Positions 7,673-16,053 of a DNA stretch of 19,588 bases are shown here, one piece after another. Numbering within the stretch: the stretch's first letter is position 1; each line of letters starts with the position of its first letter. The stretch is taken from positions 1-19,588 of the forward strand of contig DATLFI010000247.1 of NCBI GenBank assembly GCA_035524895.1. Direction: 5' to 3'. The position numbers and the translations under genes are program-made. The DNA comes from DATLFI01 sp035524895 (GTDB lineage Bacteria > Acidobacteriota > Thermoanaerobaculia > Multivoradales > Multivoraceae). A model generated the notes under the pieces. The model was not told the DNA's origin, did not search any database, and saw only the letters and a list, made by a program, of their open reading frames with translations.

Positions 7673-8554
7673 ATGTCGAGATTCCGATGCCCCGCACTGC
7701 TCGTCGTAGCCTGGCTGGTCGCGACGCCTTCGCTCACCGCCGCCGGCGAGCCGGTCCACGGCTACTTCACCGCCTCGGACGGCGTGAAGATCCACTACAT
7801 GCAGCTCGGCGACCACGGCAGCCACGTCGTGCTGATTCACGGCTACACCGGCAGCGCCGAGGGCAACTGGTTCCGCAACGGCATCGCCGAGGCCCTCGCG
7901 AAGGAGCACCGCGTGGTAGCAATCGACTGCCGCAACCACGGCCGCAGCGACAAGCCCACGCCGCGCGGCCCCGGCAAGGCCGAGGACGTGATCGAGCTGA
8001 TGAATCATCTCGACATCGAGAAGGCGCACATCCACGGCTACTCGATGGGCGGCGGCATCACGGCGCGCCTGCTCGCGAGCCACCCGGACCGATTCCTCAC
8101 CGCGTCCTTCGGCGGCTCTGGCATCCGCGACACGGACGAGGCGTGGATCGCGCGCACTCCCCCAGACCCGGAGGGCACCGACCCCGAGGAGGTCGAGGCA
8201 CGCCGAGGGCTGCGCATCCGCGCCGCCATGGACAACGGCATGAGTCGCGAGGAAGCGGAGCGCGCCGCCGATGCGCCGCCGCCACCCCGTCCCACCCCGG
8301 CACCCGCGGGTCTCGTAGCAACGGCAGCCGCTCCGCTCGAGATCGACCTGACCAAAGTGACCGTACCGGTGCTAGCGATCAACGGCGAGCTCGATCGACC
8401 CTACAGCCGCACCTTCCGCATGTGGCGCGAGCTTCGCAACTTCACCAGCGTCGTGTTGCCCGGCAAGTCCCACCTGACGGCGATCGCGGCGCCGTTCATC
8501 CCCAAGGAGTACGAGGTCAGCCTGGTGCGGTTCGTCAACGCGAACGACCCTTGA
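7673..8554 (+). CDS. Secreted alpha/beta-hydrolase
   Basis: A 293-residue alpha/beta-hydrolase with an N-terminal signal peptide: RFR, hydrophobic ALLVVAWLVA, likely cleavage at LTAAG near residue 24. The oxyanion-hole motif is LIHGYTGS near 54-61. The nucleophile elbow is GYSMGG with Ser124, the acid is Asp241 in NGELDRP, and the His is H267 in GKSHLTA, so the catalytic triad is complete. RNHGRSDKP near 88-95 is the usual strand-4 turn of this superfamily. The cap between about 150 and 225 is helical and ends in a Pro-rich linker (APPPPRPTPAPAG). It probably acts on a small ester or similar substrate in the periplasm; the substrate is not readable. GGAGG lies about 6 nt before the ATG. No same-strand gene follows within 700 bp. 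Confidence 0.9.
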   Translation: MSRFRCPALLVVAWLVATPSLTAAGEPVHGYFTASDGVKIHYMQLGDHGSHVVLIHGYTGSAEGNWFRNGIAEALAKEHRVVAIDCRNHGRSDKPTPRGPGKAEDVIELMNHLDIEKAHIHGYSMGGGITARLLASHPDRFLTASFGGSGIRDTDEAWIARTPPDPEGTDPEEVEARRGLRIRAAMDNGMSREEAERAADAPPPPRPTPAPAGLVATAAAPLEIDLTKVTVPVLAINGELDRPYSRTFRMWRELRNFTSVVLPGKSHLTAIAAPFIPKEYEVSLVRFVNANDP

Positions 8555-8679
8555 ATCGCGCCCACCACCCCCGCTGGCTCCCGGGACGGACGCTCTGTGT
8601 CGGCAGTGGCTAGACAACGACTTTCGCCTACCCCCTTGCGGCTGCGGCAATCTTTCGCCATGCTAGGCGGGAGCCGCAC

Positions 8680-8711
8680 GGAGGGGGCGTCCCCTCCCGG
8701 GTCGAGACCCG
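8680..8711. repeat. Two adjacent GC-rich hairpins
   Basis: GGAGGGG (8680-8686) pairs with CCCCTCC (8691-8697) around a 4-nt loop. Directly after it CGGGT (8698-8702) pairs with ACCCG (8707-8711) around CGAG. They lie about 125 bp after the alpha/beta hydrolase stop. No T-tract follows, so a Rho-independent terminator is unlikely. They could be a structured RNA element or a transcript-end stabiliser. Confidence 0.45.
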
Positions 8712-9142
8712 ACGCCAGGCGCGTCGGACTGGCGAAGCGAATCGCTCGCCGCCTCGATGTGACGATGGTCCAGGGCTCCGGCGTGCGCTAGAGTCGCACG
8801 GAGCCTAGGCCCGGACGCGGTCCTCGTCGTGAGCCTACGCGACGCTTCAACAGCTCGAGACCGATTCGCTGCTTCAGGAGCTCATGCTGTCTGGTCGAGG
8901 CGCAACCCGCGACCGAGATCCACGTGCCCGTAATGACCTGGCACCGCGCCGCGCACGACGATGCGTAGGCGACCCGAAACGCATGACTGGCGGCGCTGAA
9001 CGCGCGCGCCGGCCACCGCGCCAGTCCGCGCCGAGCGTCGTGCGCGGTTGCGCGATCCGAGGGATCGAAGGCTCGCTGTGACAGCCAAGCACGGGCCGAG
9101 AGCGTTCGACGCGTAGCACCCCTTAGGAGATCCTTCGCGAAA

Positions 9143-9157
9143 CGGTGTCGAACACCG
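9143..9157. repeat. 15-bp inverted repeat upstream of the SNF2 gene
   Basis: CGGTGT (9143-9148) and ACACCG (9152-9157) form a perfect dyad around CGA, about 100 bp before the SNF2-family start. The size suits an operator for a dimeric repressor. No matching regulator gene is in the window. Confidence 0.4.
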
Positions 9158-9255
9158 ATTCGATGGAGGGCTCGAAGATCCGCAGCCCGGCCTTGCCGAC
9201 GCGCGGAGCTCTACCGAGAGAGACCCGAGATGGGTCGAGGTGAGTCACACATCCG

Positions 9256-12200
9256 ATGACCGATAGCAACCGAGAGCCACGACCAGCCCGACAGCGTCGT
9301 CGCCGCGGAAGGGCGCGCACCCGCCACGCGGGTGAGGGCGAACGCGCCCCGCTGCACCAGCGAAGCACATCCCACTTCGAGGCCGCGGACCGAGCGCGCG
9401 GCGAGCGCTACTTCAGCCAGGGCCGCGTCACGCTCGAGGTCGAGGGAGCCCGGGCGCGCGCCTGGGTGCGCGGCAAGGAGCGAAGGACCTACGGCGTCGG
9501 CCTGGACTGGTCACGCGTCGAGACCGGCCGCCGGCTCCACGTGTTCTGCGAGTGCGAGCGGTTCGCGGGCGGTACGTTCTGCAAACACGTATGGGCCACC
9601 ATGCTCGCTCTCCAGGCACAGCGCCCCGAGGCGCAGCCCGTGGGCAAGGATCGCCTTGGCGTCCGCCAGGACAATGCCGGCGACTGGCGCGATCTGGTCC
9701 CGGCCGCCGAACGTACGCGGGGCAACGAGCGTCCGGGCCGCAAGCGCGTGGACCGACCACGCCCTGGTCGTCGCGTGCCCGCGCCGGCAGCACGCTCGTG
9801 GCGAGCACACTTCGACTGGATTCAGGGCGAGGTCGCGAAGCTCTCGCACAACCAGCGTGCCACGCCAGACCGAGCACCTCAGCGTGACCTCCAGCTCGTA
9901 GTCGACGCTCCGTCCAGCGTGACTGCAGGTGGCTTGGTGCTCGATGTCTTCGAGAGTCGCGGAGCGGCCGCTGGCCGACCTGGTCCGCTACGGCCCGTCG
10001 CCCTGGACCTGGCACAGCTAGAGGACCTCGTGCGCTCCCTCGAGCAGCGGCCGATCAACGGAGCCGCGGAACCGGCAGCCGCCTCATCCGACGAACCCAC
10101 TGGAGAAACCGAGGAAAACGGTGTGCTCACGGTCATTGCCGCTCTCCCCGGAGACGCTGCGGGGGATGGGCCAGGTCGGGATCGCGGCAAGCGCCCGGTG
10201 CCGCGCGGAGCGCCACGAACGCAGCGCACGGAGTTGGGGCGCTTCTCCCGGCTTCGCCTGCCGGCTCGCCTGTACGACACCATGCTGCCCCGTCTGTGCG
10301 ATCTGGGAATGCTGCGCCTGCGCGACGGCAACGGTGGCGGCAACCCGCGTCCCCTGCGGTGGGACGAGGGTGCTCCCTGGCACCTGGCGCTTCGCCTCGA
10401 GCTCGCCGCCGCGGACCGCATGCGCCTTCGAGGCATGCTCGAGCGCGACGGGGAGCGGGTGCCACTGAGCCGCCCGCCGCTCGTGCTCCCCAATCTGAGC
10501 GGAGTCCATGCCGCCGGCGAGCCAGCCGCAGCCGAGGACGGAGATGGCCGCGACCGCCGCAACGGCGCGCAAGCGTCCCCGGGCCTGGTTTTCTTCGGCG
10601 ACAGCGTCGGACGACTCGACGTCACCCGGCCCAGCGAGCTGCCGTGGATCGCGCTGCTGCGGGAGGAAGGCGAGATCGTCTTCGAGGCCGAGGAGCTCGA
10701 GGAGGCGATCACCACGCTCTTCGAGCTACCCGACCTGCCGCCGCTCCAGGTCCCCGAGGGTTTCCGCCTACAGCGCGAGGAGTCGCCACCGCAACCTCGC
10801 CTCGTCCTCGAGCCCGAGGACACGCCCGAGTGGATGAACCCGCAGCTCCTGGCCGATGTCTCGTTCCACTACGGCGACCTCACGGTCGGAGCCGGCGACC
10901 AGCGGCCCGTGGTCACCGACCTCGAGACCGGCCGCATCGCGCGGCGAGACCTGGATCGCGAACGCACCGCCCTGGTGCGACTCCTCGAGCTCGGCTTCAA
11001 ACCTTCCGCAGGCGGGCACGGCGACGGTCTCGAGCTCGATCCACGCCAGCTGCCGCTGGTCGCCGAGGCGCTGCTGCTGGAGGGCTGGGAGGTGACCGCC
11101 CGCGGCGTCTCGATGCGCGCTCCGAGCCCGCCGTCGCTGCGCGTCAAGAGCGGGGTCGACTGGTTCGAGCTCTCCGGTCATGTCGAGTTCGCTGGCGACC
11201 GGGTCGACCTGTCGCGCGTGCTCGAGGCGATCTCCAAAGGCGAGCGCTCCCTGCAGCTCGAGGACGGCTCGCGCGGCCTGGTGCCGAGCTCTTGGATCGA
11301 CACCTACGGCCCTCTGAGCCAGCTCGCTCAGAGCGCCTCCGAGGACGGCCTGCGCTTCCTGCCCTCCCAGGCGCTACTGGTCGACGCGCTGTTGGTGGCG
11401 ATGCCTCCGGCCGACGTCGATCGCACCTTCGCCGAGCTGCGGGAGAAGCTCCAGACCTTCGATCGCATCAAGGCCAAGAAGGAGCCGCGTGGCTTCCAGG
11501 GCACGTTGCGCAGCTACCAGCGCCTCGGCCTCGGCTGGTTGTGCTTCCTGCGCGAGTACGGCCTCGGCGGCATCCTCGCCGACGACATGGGGCTCGGCAA
11601 GACGGTCCAGGCGCTGGCTATGCTCAAGACCTACCGAGCGGCTTCGAAGTCGTCGGGCCTGCCGTACCTGGTCGTCGCGCCTCGCAGCCTGATCTACAAC
11701 TGGATCGAAGAGGCGAAGCGGTTCACACCCGGTCTCACCGTCGTCGAGTACGGCGGACCCGACCGTGACGAGCTCCAGAACAAGCTCGGCGAGTACGACC
11801 TCGTGGTCACGACGTACGGCACGCTGCGGCGCGACATCGCGTTCCTGGCTTCCCAGGAGTTCGACACCGTCATTCTGGACGAGGCGCAGGCGATCAAGAA
11901 TCCCGAGTCACAGACCGCAAAGGCGGCGCGTCTGCTCCACGCCCGCCACCGCCTCGCGCTCACCGGCACACCGATCGAGAACCATCTCGGCGAGCTGGGG
12001 TCGATCTTCGAGTTCCTCAACCCAGGCCTGCTCGGCCGCCTCCCCGCACTCGACGTGCTCGCGGGCGGGCGCGAAGCGAGCAAGGAGGAGCTCAGGCTCG
12101 TGGCGAAGGGAATCCGCCCATTCATCCTTCGGCGCACCAAGGGTGAGGTGCTGGCGGACCTGCCGGAGAAGACCGAGCAGGTGCTGCACTGCAGCCTGCG

Positions 12201-12885
12201 GCCGGAGCAGCGAGAGCTCTACGACCAGCTCCTCGCGACCTACCGCGAGAGCCTGCTGCACGACGTCGAGTCGACGGGGATCGGCGGCTCGACGATGAAG
12301 GTGCTCGAGGCGCTGCTGCGACTGCGTCAGGTCGCGTGCCACCCCGGCCTGGTCGATCCCGCCTGGGCCAGCGCCGGCAGCGCCAAGCTCGAGGCGCTGT
12401 TCGAGCAGGTAGCCGAGGTGCTCGCGGAGGGCCACAAGGCGGTGGTGTTCTCGCAGTTCACCAAGCTGCTCGCCTACGTGCGCGAGAAGCTCGACGCCGA
12501 TGGCGTGCCCTATGCCTACCTCGACGGGCAGACCCGCGATCGCGGTCAGGTCGTGGAACACTTCCAGACCGACCCGGAGTGCAACCTCTTCCTGATCAGC
12601 CTGAAGGCGGGTGGCGTCGGGCTCAACCTGACGGCGGCGAGCTACGTCTTCTTGCTCGATCCCTGGTGGAACCCCGCCGTCGAGGCGCAGGCGATCGACC
12701 GCACGCACCGCATCGGCCAGACCCACCCGGTGTTCGCGTACCGCTTGATCGCCCACGACACCGTAGAGGCACGCATGCTCGACCTGCAGGCGTCGAAGCG
12801 CCAGCTCGCCGACGCGATCCTCGACGGCGAAGGCGAGGCCGTGCGCGAGCTGACCGTCGACGACCTCAAGCTGCTCCTGAGCTGA
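9256..12885 (+). CDS. SWIM-zinc-finger SNF2/RapA-family helicase
   Basis: A 1209-residue DNA-stimulated ATPase of the SNF2 superfamily 2 helicases. After a basic N-terminus, a SWIM zinc finger has C98, C100, C109 and H111 (CEC...FCKH). A long middle region (about 120-730) holds a Pro/Arg-rich linker and beta-rich blocks found in bacterial SNF2 proteins. The helicase motor follows: motif I DDMGLGKT at 776-783, motif II DEAQ at 875-878, motif III LTGTP at 902-906, motif V around GGVGLNLT, and motif VI AIDRTHRIGQ at 1146-1155. All motor residues are intact. Such proteins move along or remodel DNA-protein complexes, for example recycling RNA polymerase as RapA does; the SWIM finger likely binds nucleic acid or protein. 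ATG 9256 is chosen because the SWIM region needs it; GAGGTGAG lies about 11 nt upstream. The gene appears to be monocistronic. Confidence 0.93.
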   Translation: MTDSNREPRPARQRRRRGRARTRHAGEGERAPLHQRSTSHFEAADRARGERYFSQGRVTLEVEGARARAWVRGKERRTYGVGLDWSRVETGRRLHVFCECERFAGGTFCKHVWATMLALQAQRPEAQPVGKDRLGVRQDNAGDWRDLVPAAERTRGNERPGRKRVDRPRPGRRVPAPAARSWRAHFDWIQGEVAKLSHNQRATPDRAPQRDLQLVVDAPSSVTAGGLVLDVFESRGAAAGRPGPLRPVALDLAQLEDLVRSLEQRPINGAAEPAAASSDEPTGETEENGVLTVIAALPGDAAGDGPGRDRGKRPVPRGAPRTQRTELGRFSRLRLPARLYDTMLPRLCDLGMLRLRDGNGGGNPRPLRWDEGAPWHLALRLELAAADRMRLRGMLERDGERVPLSRPPLVLPNLSGVHAAGEPAAAEDGDGRDRRNGAQASPGLVFFGDSVGRLDVTRPSELPWIALLREEGEIVFEAEELEEAITTLFELPDLPPLQVPEGFRLQREESPPQPRLVLEPEDTPEWMNPQLLADVSFHYGDLTVGAGDQRPVVTDLETGRIARRDLDRERTALVRLLELGFKPSAGGHGDGLELDPRQLPLVAEALLLEGWEVTARGVSMRAPSPPSLRVKSGVDWFELSGHVEFAGDRVDLSRVLEAISKGERSLQLEDGSRGLVPSSWIDTYGPLSQLAQSASEDGLRFLPSQALLVDALLVAMPPADVDRTFAELREKLQTFDRIKAKKEPRGFQGTLRSYQRLGLGWLCFLREYGLGGILADDMGLGKTVQALAMLKTYRAASKSSGLPYLVVAPRSLIYNWIEEAKRFTPGLTVVEYGGPDRDELQNKLGEYDLVVTTYGTLRRDIAFLASQEFDTVILDEAQAIKNPESQTAKAARLLHARHRLALTGTPIENHLGELGSIFEFLNPGLLGRLPALDVLAGGREASKEELRLVAKGIRPFILRRTKGEVLADLPEKTEQVLHCSLRPEQRELYDQLLATYRESLLHDVESTGIGGSTMKVLEALLRLRQVACHPGLVDPAWASAGSAKLEALFEQVAEVLAEGHKAVVFSQFTKLLAYVREKLDADGVPYAYLDGQTRDRGQVVEHFQTDPECNLFLISLKAGGVGLNLTAASYVFLLDPWWNPAVEAQAIDRTHRIGQTHPVFAYRLIAHDTVEARMLDLQASKRQLADAILDGEGEAVRELTVDDLKLLLS

Positions 12886-12978
12886 TGCGGCAGCCTCCCT
12901 TGGCGGCCGTCGCAGCGGAATGTCGTCTGCAGCGCCGGCCGCCGCTGCAACTGGAGGCGGGGCGTGCCAGTGGCGAGC

Positions 12979-13146
12979 CTACGGTGAGGCCTCGGCGGTC
13001 TGGGTTGCGAGCGCCTCGTGGATCTTCTTGCGCTCGGCTGCCCGCTGCTTGCGGTCGAGCGAGCCCCACCAGCGCTTGAGCTCGCGCTCCTTCTTCCCGG
13101 ACTTGCTGGCCCAGCGGCTCAGCATCTTGGCAGTCTTCTGGTTCAC
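12979..13146 (-). CDS. Small basic conserved-looking protein, 55 residues
   Basis: A GTG start at 13146 is preceded by AGGAGA at 8 nt spacing, a clear ribosome site. It gives a 55-residue, strongly basic protein. It contains NQKTAKMLSRWASKSGKK, then RELKRWWGSLDRKQRAAERK, and a short acidic tail TAEASP. Two long helices with a Trp pair are predicted by eye. The frame stays open upstream to 13503, but that part is antisense to the oxidoreductase gene and reads as noise. Basic, small and Trp-rich, it might bind nucleic acid or ribosomes. I do not recognise the family. It lies 127 bp downstream of the Gfo/Idh/MocA cluster on the same strand. Confidence 0.7.
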   Translation of the reverse strand: MNQKTAKMLSRWASKSGKKERELKRWWGSLDRKQRAAERKKIHEALATQTAEASP

Positions 13147-13273
13147 GGCAGGGATCTCCTGAGGCCGCAGCCTCGATAGCGGGCACGACGCCGGGCGGCG
13201 CCGGACGATGCGAGAACCCTGAGCGTACCGGACTGACCCGTGACGGCTCAAGCCTGTGAAAGGGCGGGTGGCC

Positions 13274-14626
13274 TCAGACCGCCGGCTCCCAGCCCGGCTC
13301 GTACTCGCGGCCCCACCAGGACATCGCCTCCGGGTCGTCCCGGATGCGGCCGTCCCGCGGATCGATCTGCAGCGCCCGGCCCGTGAACCAGGCGATGTTG
13401 CCGAGCTGGCACAGGAGCACGCTCTTGTGTGCCTCCACCATGGGACTGGGAGTCCGCCGCCTGCCGCGCACCGCGTCGAGGAAACTGCGCACGTGCAGCC
13501 CATCGAGCGACGCGTCCGGGCTCGCGGTGTTGGTGGCGTCGACGCCGCCCCGCTCCACGCTCCCGGCGCGCTCGATGACGGTGCGCTCGCGATCGTTCGC
13601 CCAGGCCACCCAGCCGTTGTGGACCTGCAACACCGTGCCGTGCTCGCCGTGGAACATCACGCCCCGATCCCAGCCCTCGACCGGATGACTGTTGCAGCTC
13701 CGTGACTCCCAGGTGATCGTGCTGCCGCCCTCGAAGTCGAACGCCAGCACCATGGTGTCGGGGAACTCCCAGTCGTCGGCGTGGTGGTAACGGCCTCCCG
13801 CCGCGACCACGCGCAGCGGGTAGTCGACGCCGAGGCCCCAGCGCATGACGTCGATCTCGTGCGTGCCGTTGTTGAGCGCCTCTCCGGTGCCCCAGTGACG
13901 GAACCAATGCCACTCGTAGGGGTGCACGTTGTCGCGATACGGCCGGCGGGGAGCAGGGCCCTGCCACAGCTCCCAGTCGAGGTGCTCGGGAACGGGCGCC
14001 TCCTTCCCGGCGCCGATCGATTCGCGGGCGTTGGTGTACCAGCCCTTGGCGAAGTACACCCGCCCGATCACTCCTGCGCGCAGCCGGTCGATGCACCCGA
14101 TCACGTTCTGCCACGAGCGACGCTGGTTGCCCATGTGCAGCACCACGCCGGGGTGGCGGCGCTCGGCCTCGATCAGTAGCTCGCCCTCGCGCGGGTTGTG
14201 CGAGCTCGGCTTCTCGAGGTACACGTGCTTGCCCTCGCTCGCCGACAGGAGAGTCACTGGCGCGTGCCAGTGGTCGGGCGCGGCCACCACCAGAGCGTCG
14301 ACCTCGCGGTCCTCGAGCAGCCGCCGGACGTCGCGTTCGGTTCGGGGCCGCCTGCCGCCCGCCATCTCGACTGCCGCCACAGCGGGCTCGAGATAGCGGC
14401 TGTCGACGTCGCACACCGCGACGACTTCGCAACCGGGCGCCCGAGCGAACTCGCGGGCGAGGTGCAAGCCGCGGCTGCGCACCCCCATGACCGCGACCCG
14501 CACGCGGTCACTGGCCGGCGCCTGGACCCGGTTTCGAAGAGGCTGAGCCCGGGTTCGAAGAGGCAGCGCAGCAGCCGCGCCGAGGAGCACGCCCGAGCGA
14601 AGAACCTGACGGCGAGTGGGTCTCAT
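13274..14626 (-). CDS. Tat-exported Gfo/Idh/MocA-family oxidoreductase
   Basis: A 450-residue NAD(P)-dependent sugar-type oxidoreductase. The N-terminus has a twin-arginine signal (TRRQVL at 4-9, then a GVLLGAAAALPL core), so it is exported folded with its cofactor. The Rossmann motif is VMGVRSRG at 46-53, a GxGxxG variant. EKP at 138-140 holds the catalytic Lys (K139). GTHEIDVMRW at 254-263 gives the His/Asp pair of the active site. The C-terminal half has the alpha/beta domain typical of the family. ATG 14626 is chosen because it puts the twin Arg at residues 5-6; a GTG at 14656 is the other option. It is the last gene of a three-gene minus-strand cluster, starting 37 bp after the DUF1080 gene. 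It probably oxidises or reduces a sugar hydroxyl outside the cytoplasm. Confidence 0.9.
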   Translation of the reverse strand: MRPTRRQVLRSGVLLGAAAALPLRTRAQPLRNRVQAPASDRVRVAVMGVRSRGLHLAREFARAPGCEVVAVCDVDSRYLEPAVAAVEMAGGRRPRTERDVRRLLEDREVDALVVAAPDHWHAPVTLLSASEGKHVYLEKPSSHNPREGELLIEAERRHPGVVLHMGNQRRSWQNVIGCIDRLRAGVIGRVYFAKGWYTNARESIGAGKEAPVPEHLDWELWQGPAPRRPYRDNVHPYEWHWFRHWGTGEALNNGTHEIDVMRWGLGVDYPLRVVAAGGRYHHADDWEFPDTMVLAFDFEGGSTITWESRSCNSHPVEGWDRGVMFHGEHGTVLQVHNGWVAWANDRERTVIERAGSVERGGVDATNTASPDASLDGLHVRSFLDAVRGRRRTPSPMVEAHKSVLLCQLGNIAWFTGRALQIDPRDGRIRDDPEAMSWWGREYEPGWEPAV

Positions 14627-14663
14627 GCTCGAATCGACTCCGCGATCGCCCACCACTCTCTCA

Positions 14664-16049
14664 TCACTCGAGCTCCCTCACCTTGATGCTCCGGAACGAC
14701 ACCCGGTTGCCGTGGTCCTGCAAGAGCAGATGCCCGCGCTCCCAGAGGCCGAAACCGGGCCAGTCCTTGAATTTGCTGGTCTTCACCAGCTCCAGAAAGC
14801 CCGTCGAGCCGCGATCGTAGGCGAGCACCTTTCGGTGGTTGAGCCAGTGTTCCACCGATCCGTCGCCGCGTGACACGATGCGGGCGTGGTTCCACTCGCC
14901 GAGCGGGCGCACGAAGCGAGGCTCCTTGCTCGCGGGGACTAGATCGTAGAGCGAGGCCAAGGTGCGATTGCCGTCCCGTCCGAGCTTCGCATCGGGATGC
15001 CGCTCGTCGTCGAGGATCTGGTACTCGAGGCCGATCGCCGACCCGCCAGCAGCGTCATAGCTCTCGGTGACGTAGTACTTGATACCGCTGTTGGCGCCCT
15101 CGGTGAGGCGGAGCTCGAGCTGCAGCTCGAACGCCGAGAGCTCCTCGACGGTCACGATGTCGCCGCCTCGCCCTGCCTCCCGGCCGCCCGACTCGAGCAC
15201 CGTCAGCTCGCCGTTCTCCACCACCCAGCCCTGCGCGGGGAACGCGTCGCGGTGCGCGCCGCGCCAGCCGGTCGTAGTGCGGCCATCCCACAGCAGGCGC
15301 CAGCCCAGCTCGCGCTCGCGCTCCGTGAGGGTATTGGGCCTGAGGTTCACGACCAGCGGGAAGTCTCCCGCGACGGCGGCGCTGTTGGTTTCCGCCGCGG
15401 CCGTGGCGTCGAGCTCGAGCAGCCGGATGTTGCGCCAACGCACCTGCCTACCCACCAGCTCGTCCGCCACCGAGTGCACCTGGAGCGCGACGAAGCCGCG
15501 CGGGGTCATGCCGTCGACGAGGTACGCCACCGGCACGCCATTGAGCCAGGTTCGGATCACGTCGCCACGGCAGTCGACCCGCAGGTGGTTCCAATCGCCG
15601 TGGCGGAGCGCCCGCTGCGCCCGCTGGTCGTGCTCCACCGGAAAGAGCCAACCCCGGCGCTGCTCGTCGTAGATGCCGGCTGTCCAGGCGCGGGCCGTCG
15701 GATCGATTTCGACCTGGTAGCCGTGCACGACCCCGTTGCGATAGTCCGCGCGGGACTCGCTGCGAACCTGCACGCCGGAGTTGAGCTCCGCGTCGACGCG
15801 GAACTCGAGCTCGAGCACGAAGTCCGAATACACGGCCTCGGTAGCGAGAAAGGTGTTGGGCGTCCGCGCCTTGGTGACGCCGACGATTGCCCCATCCTCG
15901 ACGCGGTACTCGGCCTCGCCCCCGAGGCGCAGCCAGCCCTCCAAGGTGCCGCCATCGAACAACGGGCGCCAAGTCCCCTCCTGGGCGGTAGCCGATCCCA
16001 CGACTCCCAACAGCATCCCGAAAAGCCCGATGGCGACGCGCACGGTCAT
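14664..16049 (-). CDS. Secreted protein with two DUF1080 (3-keto-disaccharide hydrolase) domains
   Basis: A 461-residue protein with a signal peptide (MTVRVAIGLFGMLLGVVGSATAQ, cleavage near residue 23). Two DUF1080 beta-sandwich domains follow, at about 27-212 and 250-461. Each opens with a WRPLFDG/WRLLWDG element, has an NSG strand (LNSGVQVR near 89-96; ANSGIKYYV near 319-327), a WNH-x-R strand near 153 and in the second copy, and closes with an LQ-x-H strand and RNIRLLEL/RSIKVREL. DUF1080 proteins from gut Bacteroides have been shown to cleave 3-keto-glycosides, and their concanavalin-like fold is shared with glycoside hydrolases. ATG 16049 is chosen because it starts the signal peptide and has GGGGGA about 7 nt upstream; the frame itself opens at 16304. 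It starts 4 bp after the upstream oxidoreductase stop, so the two are translationally linked. Confidence 0.9.
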   Translation of the reverse strand: MTVRVAIGLFGMLLGVVGSATAQEGTWRPLFDGGTLEGWLRLGGEAEYRVEDGAIVGVTKARTPNTFLATEAVYSDFVLELEFRVDAELNSGVQVRSESRADYRNGVVHGYQVEIDPTARAWTAGIYDEQRRGWLFPVEHDQRAQRALRHGDWNHLRVDCRGDVIRTWLNGVPVAYLVDGMTPRGFVALQVHSVADELVGRQVRWRNIRLLELDATAAAETNSAAVAGDFPLVVNLRPNTLTERERELGWRLLWDGRTTTGWRGAHRDAFPAQGWVVENGELTVLESGGREAGRGGDIVTVEELSAFELQLELRLTEGANSGIKYYVTESYDAAGGSAIGLEYQILDDERHPDAKLGRDGNRTLASLYDLVPASKEPRFVRPLGEWNHARIVSRGDGSVEHWLNHRKVLAYDRGSTGFLELVKTSKFKDWPGFGLWERGHLLLQDHGNRVSFRSIKVRELE

Positions 16050-16053
16050 GCGA

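Larger units (their letters stand above)
8555..9255. other. About 700 bp with no convincing gene
   Basis: Several short open frames exist (plus 8597-8791 and 8884-9081; minus 8874-9119 and 9123-9368), but none has a good ribosome site or a recognised domain. The minus frame near 9123-9260 reads rather protein-like (AGLRIFEPSIESVFDTVSRR) and may be an old gene tail. Inverted repeats are described separately. GC-rich, Arg-heavy frames here are what chance gives in this composition. Promoter and leader of the SNF2 gene must lie at the right end of this stretch. Confidence 0.5.

Noticed and set aside
6820..8613. 597-codon plus-strand frame
   Set aside because: It is antisense to the SDR gene and then out of frame with the alpha/beta hydrolase, both firmly identified.
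8699..8711. GGGTCGAGACCC, resembling a tRNA T-arm
   Set aside because: No acceptor, D-arm or anticodon arm can be folded around it; it is better explained as part of a hairpin.
8597..8791. 64-codon plus-strand frame ending in a basic helix-like stretch
   Set aside because: No ribosome site, no family match, and it runs through the hairpins at 8680-8711.
11908..12756. 282-codon minus-strand frame
   Set aside because: It is the antisense shadow of the SNF2 motor motifs.
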